Source of the DNA: Spirochaetales bacterium
Lineage (GTDB): Bacteria; Spirochaetota; Spirochaetia; Treponematales; UBA12059
DNA: 9,902 nt
Assembly: GCA_016938515.1 (NCBI GenBank)
Contig: JAFGUM010000532.1
Span: 1-9,902, forward strand
Reading direction: 5' to 3'
This document shows positions 7,529 to 9,902 of this stretch, piece after piece. Below the pieces are notes generated by a model. It was given only the letters and a program-made list of their open reading frames with translations. It made no database searches and was not told the DNA's origin. A program made the position numbers and the translations under genes. Each line of letters opens with the position of its first letter. Positions within the stretch are counted from its first letter, which is position 1.

Positions 7529-7598
7529 GATCCCATACAGGATCGTCTGCGGCCCTGTTCGCCGAGATGGGATGAATGTACGGGAATCAGGTTCGGCG
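7529..7598 (-). other. pstS 5' leader with competing inverted repeats
   Basis: Seen: GATCC (7529-7533) can pair with GGATC (7540-7544). Overlapping ATCCCAT (7530-7536) can instead pair with ATGGGAT (7567-7573). CGCCGA (7560-7565) can pair with TCGGCG (7593-7598), a stem whose loop contains 7567-7573, so the last two pairings together would form a pseudoknot. The repeats lie directly before the pstS ATG and include its GGGA. Inverted repeats of 5-7 bp are near chance level in a region this size, so a regulatory role is speculative. No known riboswitch class is recognised. Confidence 0.25.
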
Positions 7599-7611
7599 CG
7601 CGTGAGGGAAT

Positions 7612-7643
7612 TGTTAAAGGACGGTTAACTAATCAACTGCTAA
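7612..7643 (-). promoter_or_regulatory. Candidate Pho box upstream of pstS
   Basis: Seen: an AT-rich island in a GC-rich intergenic region carries TTAA at 7614 and 7625 and CTAA at 7629 and 7640, each pair exactly 11 bp apart. On the minus strand this reads TTAACC-N5-TTAACA. Known: PhoB/PhoP binding sites are direct repeats with an 11-bp period, with TTAACA-like units in Bacillus. Inference: this is the PhoB operator for the pst-pho operon, about 90 bp upstream of the pstS start. I could not assign a confident -10 hexamer on this strand. Confidence 0.45.
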
Positions 7644-7698
7644 CATGAGTATTTTACTAATGTAAGACGACTCGGGAACGTTGCGCTACACGGTAGGC

Positions 7699-8643
7699 TT
7701 ACAGTAGTTCGCGTATGCATCGTACTTCGGACACTCCTTCGCGCTCCATGAAGTCGCGAATGCCGCCAAGCACTTCAAGCGGCGTTTCGGGGCGCGAGAA
7801 TATCGCGGTGCCGACCTGCACGGCAACGGCGCCCGCGAGCAGGTACTGGAGCGCGTCGTCGGCGCAGCTGATTCCTCCGAGGCCGATGACGGGAATGGCG
7901 ACCGCGCGGCTCACCTTGTAGACCACCGCTACGCCCACCGGCAGCACCGCCGGTCCCGACAGCCCGCCAGTGCCCCTGGCGAGAACGGGTCGCTTCCTTT
8001 TCGTATCGATGACCATGCCGACGAGGGTATTGATGCACGAGAGGGCGTCGGCGCCTCCCGCTTCCGCTGCCCGGGCTATCAACCCGATGTCGGTGACGTT
8101 GGGAGACAGCTTGACGATGACAGGCCGACGCGACGCCGCCCCCGGCGCTCTGTCGCGGATGCTTACGAGTCTTTTTACGAGCCGCTCCACCAGCGCCGGG
8201 TCGGTGCCAAAGGCCATACCGCCGTGCGCGACGTTGGGGCAGCTGATGTTTATCTCGTAGCCGCCAAGGCCATCCTCACTCCCCAGACGTTCCACGACGA
8301 GCGCGTAGTCATCTTCTGTACTCCCCGCCACGTTGACGATGACGGGGCAGCCGAGCGTGCGCAGGAACGGCAGCTTGTCTGTTATGAAGGCTTCCATGCC
8401 CGGATTCGCGAGGCCGATTGAGTTGAGCATGCCAGCTGGCGTGTCCGCGAGCCTGGGAGCAGGGTTTCCAGCACGGGGTTCGAGCGTAACCGCCTTCGTG
8501 TAGAGCGCTCCGAGAGTGTTTACGTCCAGGAGAGGAGCATACTCCTCGCCATAGCCAAAGGTGCCGCTGGCTACGCCAACAGGGTTGGGAAGCGTCAGGC
8601 TACCAATTTGGACCGATAGGTCGAGCTTGTCTGTCTGCGTCAC
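7699..8643 (-). CDS. pyrD: PyrD, dihydroorotate dehydrogenase catalytic subunit (class 1B)
   Basis: FMN enzyme (314 aa) that oxidises dihydroorotate to orotate, the fourth step of de novo pyrimidine synthesis. Seen: N-terminal NPVGVASGTFGYG (20-32), Lys50, substrate loop MLNSIGLANPG (72-82), the catalytic-base cysteine Cys135 in NISCPN (132-137), which marks class 1 enzymes, SCINT (202-206), and FMN-phosphate motifs GGISC (256-260) and VGTAIF (277-282). The partner gene pyrK directly upstream makes it class 1B, passing electrons to NAD rather than fumarate or quinone. Start choice: the GTG at 8643 overlaps the pyrK TGA as GTGA, with GGGGAG seven nt upstream. The open frame continues to 9021 but overlaps pyrK and carries no recognisable sequence. 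No clear terminator separates it from the pst region. Confidence 0.96.
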   Translation of the reverse strand: MTQTDKLDLSVQIGSLTLPNPVGVASGTFGYGEEYAPLLDVNTLGALYTKAVTLEPRAGNPAPRLADTPAGMLNSIGLANPGMEAFITDKLPFLRTLGCPVIVNVAGSTEDDYALVVERLGSEDGLGGYEINISCPNVAHGGMAFGTDPALVERLVKRLVSIRDRAPGAASRRPVIVKLSPNVTDIGLIARAAEAGGADALSCINTLVGMVIDTKRKRPVLARGTGGLSGPAVLPVGVAVVYKVSRAVAIPVIGLGGISCADDALQYLLAGAVAVQVGTAIFSRPETPLEVLGGIRDFMEREGVSEVRCIRELL

Positions 8644-9437
8644 AGCATGGCTCCCCAGTCTACGAGGTTGCCGTCGTACACCGGCCCGTCTACGCACGCC
8701 TTGATGTACTGGCCAGTACGCAACCGCACCGCGCACCCGGCACACGCGCCTACGCCGCACGCCATCCACTGTTCGAGCGCGGCTTCGTACGGAGCGCGGC
8801 GCGCCGCCGCCATCGCCCCCACCGCCGCCATCATGGCCGATGGCCCGCACGCGTACAGGTACGGCGGCGCGCCCGGGTCGTAGCCTTCCAGCCACCCGGT
8901 TACCGTGCCCCTGTAGCCCGCGGACCCGTCGTCGGTGCAGATGACCGTGCCTTCCGGCATGGCCACGTCGGGAATCAGGCTCGCCGTCCTGAAGCCGAGG
9001 GCCAGCACGGGCGCTTCGCACAGGCCATCGCGCGCGTCTATCGAGAGCGCGTTGGCCAGGTACAGCATCGGCCCGAGGCCTATGCCGCCCGCTACGAGCA
9101 CCGGCCGTGAGCCGCGGCGGGGCTTGCCAAAACCGGTGCCGAGCGGCCCGAGCACGTCTATCGTGTCGCCTGTGTCAAGCTCGGCCAGGTACCGGGTGCC
9201 GCGGCCCCGCACCTGAAAGATGAAGGAAGCTTCCGCGGGCTCGCCGGCACCGCCTGGCGACCAGGCGGAGAACGCGAACGGCCTCCGCAGAACCGGATCG
9301 TACCTGCCGCCGGCCCTGACGGTAAAAAAGCGGCCAGGGGAAGGCGGAGGAAGGTCAGCGGGCCATTCGTATCTGAGTTCGCGGTAGCCTGTAGCCACGG
9401 AGCGTAGTGCCGTGATTCGCGCGTCGAATCTCTTCAT
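8640..9437 (-). CDS. pyrK: PyrK, dihydroorotate dehydrogenase electron-transfer subunit
   Basis: Iron-sulfur flavoprotein (265 aa) that takes electrons from PyrD FMN through a [2Fe-2S] cluster and FAD to NAD. Seen: the FAD-binding motif RRPFAFS (51-57) of the ferredoxin-reductase fold, a nucleotide-binding loop GGIGLGP (117-123), YACGP (195-199), and the cluster ligands Cys227, Cys232, Cys235 and Cys248 (C-x4-C-x2-C-x12-C), followed by DGPV. Length is normal for the family. The ATG at 9437 has only a weak GGGG upstream. It shares a 4-nt overlap with pyrD, so the two subunits are probably made in equal amounts. The gene diverges from the plus-strand gene at 9559 across a 121-bp gap. Confidence 0.96.
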   Translation of the reverse strand: MKRFDARITALRSVATGYRELRYEWPADLPPPSPGRFFTVRAGGRYDPVLRRPFAFSAWSPGGAGEPAEASFIFQVRGRGTRYLAELDTGDTIDVLGPLGTGFGKPRRGSRPVLVAGGIGLGPMLYLANALSIDARDGLCEAPVLALGFRTASLIPDVAMPEGTVICTDDGSAGYRGTVTGWLEGYDPGAPPYLYACGPSAMMAAVGAMAAARRAPYEAALEQWMACGVGACAGCAVRLRTGQYIKACVDGPVYDGNLVDWGAML

Positions 9438-9474
9438 GGGTGCCCCAGCTTATGGAAAAACCCTAAAAGAGACA

Positions 9475-9486
9475 AGCGCCGGCGCT
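9475..9486. promoter_or_regulatory. Perfect 12-bp palindrome upstream of pyrK
   Basis: AGCGCCGGCGCT is a perfect 12-bp palindrome 38 bp before the pyrK start, in the divergent intergenic region. Its centre is 17 bp from that of a second palindrome. It could be a dimeric repressor site or a short RNA hairpin in a pyrK leader. No known operator is recognised. Confidence 0.35.
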
Positions 9487-9492
9487 GTACCA

Positions 9493-9502
9493 CGAAGCTT
9501 CG
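9493..9502. promoter_or_regulatory. Perfect 10-bp palindrome, possible operator
   Basis: CGAAGCTTCG is a perfect 10-bp palindrome that touches the proposed -35 hexamer of the plus-strand gene. Together with 9475-9486 it forms a pair of dyads between two divergent genes. The sequences of the two dyads differ, so they need not bind one protein. Confidence 0.3.
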
Positions 9503-9530
9503 GGACACTGCGCCTACGCCGTGATACTAT
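9502..9530 (+). promoter_or_regulatory. Candidate promoter of the gene at 9559
   Basis: GGGACA (9502-9507) and TACTAT (9525-9530) are spaced 17 bp apart, each matching 4 of 6 sigma-70 consensus bases. TG at 9522-9523, one base before the -10, matches an extended -10. This would start transcription about 20 nt before the start codon. The match is moderate only. Confidence 0.3.
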
Positions 9531-9558
9531 TGGGTATGTCCATGATTCCGGAGGTGGC

Positions 9559-9902
9559 ATGAAGAGGAACGCGCTGATGTTAGTTGTGCTGCTGTCCGCG
9601 GCGCGCGCTACCCCGAGTGGCGCGCTGGACTGGTCGTATTCCCTGTCGGGGGGAGCTGGAGCCGCGATGGCCCTCGGGGGAGACCTCGACGCGGCGCTCG
9701 CGGAGTTTGGGGCGTCCGTGAGCGCCGACGCGGCGTACGCGCCCGTCGCGGCCGTGTCAGTTGGCGCGGGGGCAGCCGTTCGGCTGAAAGGAAGCCTGGT
9801 TGGTACCGCTTCTCTGGACGTGCGGCGGATGGGGTACGCGTTCTGGGCCGCTGATGTGGGAGCCGTATCGTGGCTGTCGATGTGGACGGCGGGCGTCGGC
9901 GC
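9559..9902 (+). CDS. Partial gene: exported protein, possible outer-membrane beta-barrel
   Basis: The frame is open from ATG 9559 to the window end (114 complete codons, no stop), so the C terminus is missing. GGAGGT lies 3 nt before the ATG, a strong but closely spaced ribosome-binding site. The N terminus is a signal peptide: Lys2, Arg3, a hydrophobic core ALMLVVLLSA (5-14), and possible cleavage after ARA (17) or SGA (22). There is no lipobox cysteine. The rest is rich in Ala, Gly and Val with alternating small and hydrophobic residues and Trp/Tyr near likely strand ends (LDWSYSLS, MGYAFWAADVG, VSWLSMWT), which suits transmembrane beta-strands. I do not recognise a family. It is the only plus-strand gene supported and diverges from pyrK. 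Confidence 0.75.
   Translation, partial: MKRNALMLVVLLSAARATPSGALDWSYSLSGGAGAAMALGGDLDAALAEFGASVSADAAYAPVAAVSVGAGAAVRLKGSLVGTASLDVRRMGYAFWAADVGAVSWLSMWTAGVG

Noticed and set aside
8644..9021. In-frame extension of pyrD upstream of GTG 8643
   Set aside because: It overlaps pyrK, is Arg/Gly-rich without family similarity, and the GTG start gives a standard-length PyrD.
9449..9475. Minus-strand promoter for pyrK (TTGTCT and CATAAG)
   Set aside because: The spacer is only 15 bp and each hexamer matches 4 of 6 consensus bases, so it is too weak to list.
1..9902. CRISPR array, insertion sequence, prophage or defence genes
   Set aside because: No spaced direct repeats, transposase, integrase or nuclease motifs were seen; the supported genes are housekeeping or phosphate genes, apart from the unassigned partial gene at 9559.

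Overview
The window is a GC-rich stretch of bacterial chromosome filled mainly by two minus-strand operons. The host looks like a Gram-negative-type (diderm) bacterium: the phosphate-binding protein PstS has an ordinary cleavable signal peptide and no lipobox cysteine, and the gene at the right edge starts like a secreted or outer-membrane protein. A two-subunit class 1B dihydroorotate dehydrogenase together with this Pst/Pho arrangement would fit groups such as Spirochaetota or deep-branching deltaproteobacterial-type lineages. The taxon is a guess, because nothing in the window is diagnostic.

Layout, read in the direction of minus-strand transcription (right to left). (1) 9438-9558 is a short divergent intergenic region with two perfect palindromes, at 9475-9486 and 9493-9502. 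(2) pyrK and pyrD (9437 to 7699) overlap by 4 nt and encode the electron-transfer and catalytic subunits of NAD-dependent dihydroorotate dehydrogenase, for pyrimidine synthesis. (3) 7526-7698 is the pstS upstream region, with TTAA and CTAA repeats at 11-bp spacing that resemble a Pho box. (4) A seven-gene phosphate operon follows: pstS, pstC, pstA, pstB, phoU, phoB, phoR (7525 to 123). A 13-bp stem-loop lies between pstS and pstC; the other genes are overlapping or 11-16 nt apart. (5) 1-122, after phoR, holds no gene but contains two strong inverted-repeat structures.

The phosphate operon is a complete uptake and sensing unit. PstS captures periplasmic phosphate, PstC and PstA form the channel, PstB drives it with ATP, PhoU links transporter state to the sensor, and the kinase PhoR and response regulator PhoB control transcription, probably of this same operon through the pstS upstream region. 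On the plus strand the only real gene is a partial one at 9559-9902, probably an exported or outer-membrane protein of unknown function.

I see no tRNA, rRNA, CRISPR array, insertion sequence or prophage gene. The protein-coding content is conventional. The less ordinary signals are non-coding: the branched inverted-repeat element after phoR, the pstS-pstC stem-loop, the pstS leader and the paired palindromes upstream of pyrK. I found no convincing evidence of an undescribed multi-gene system.
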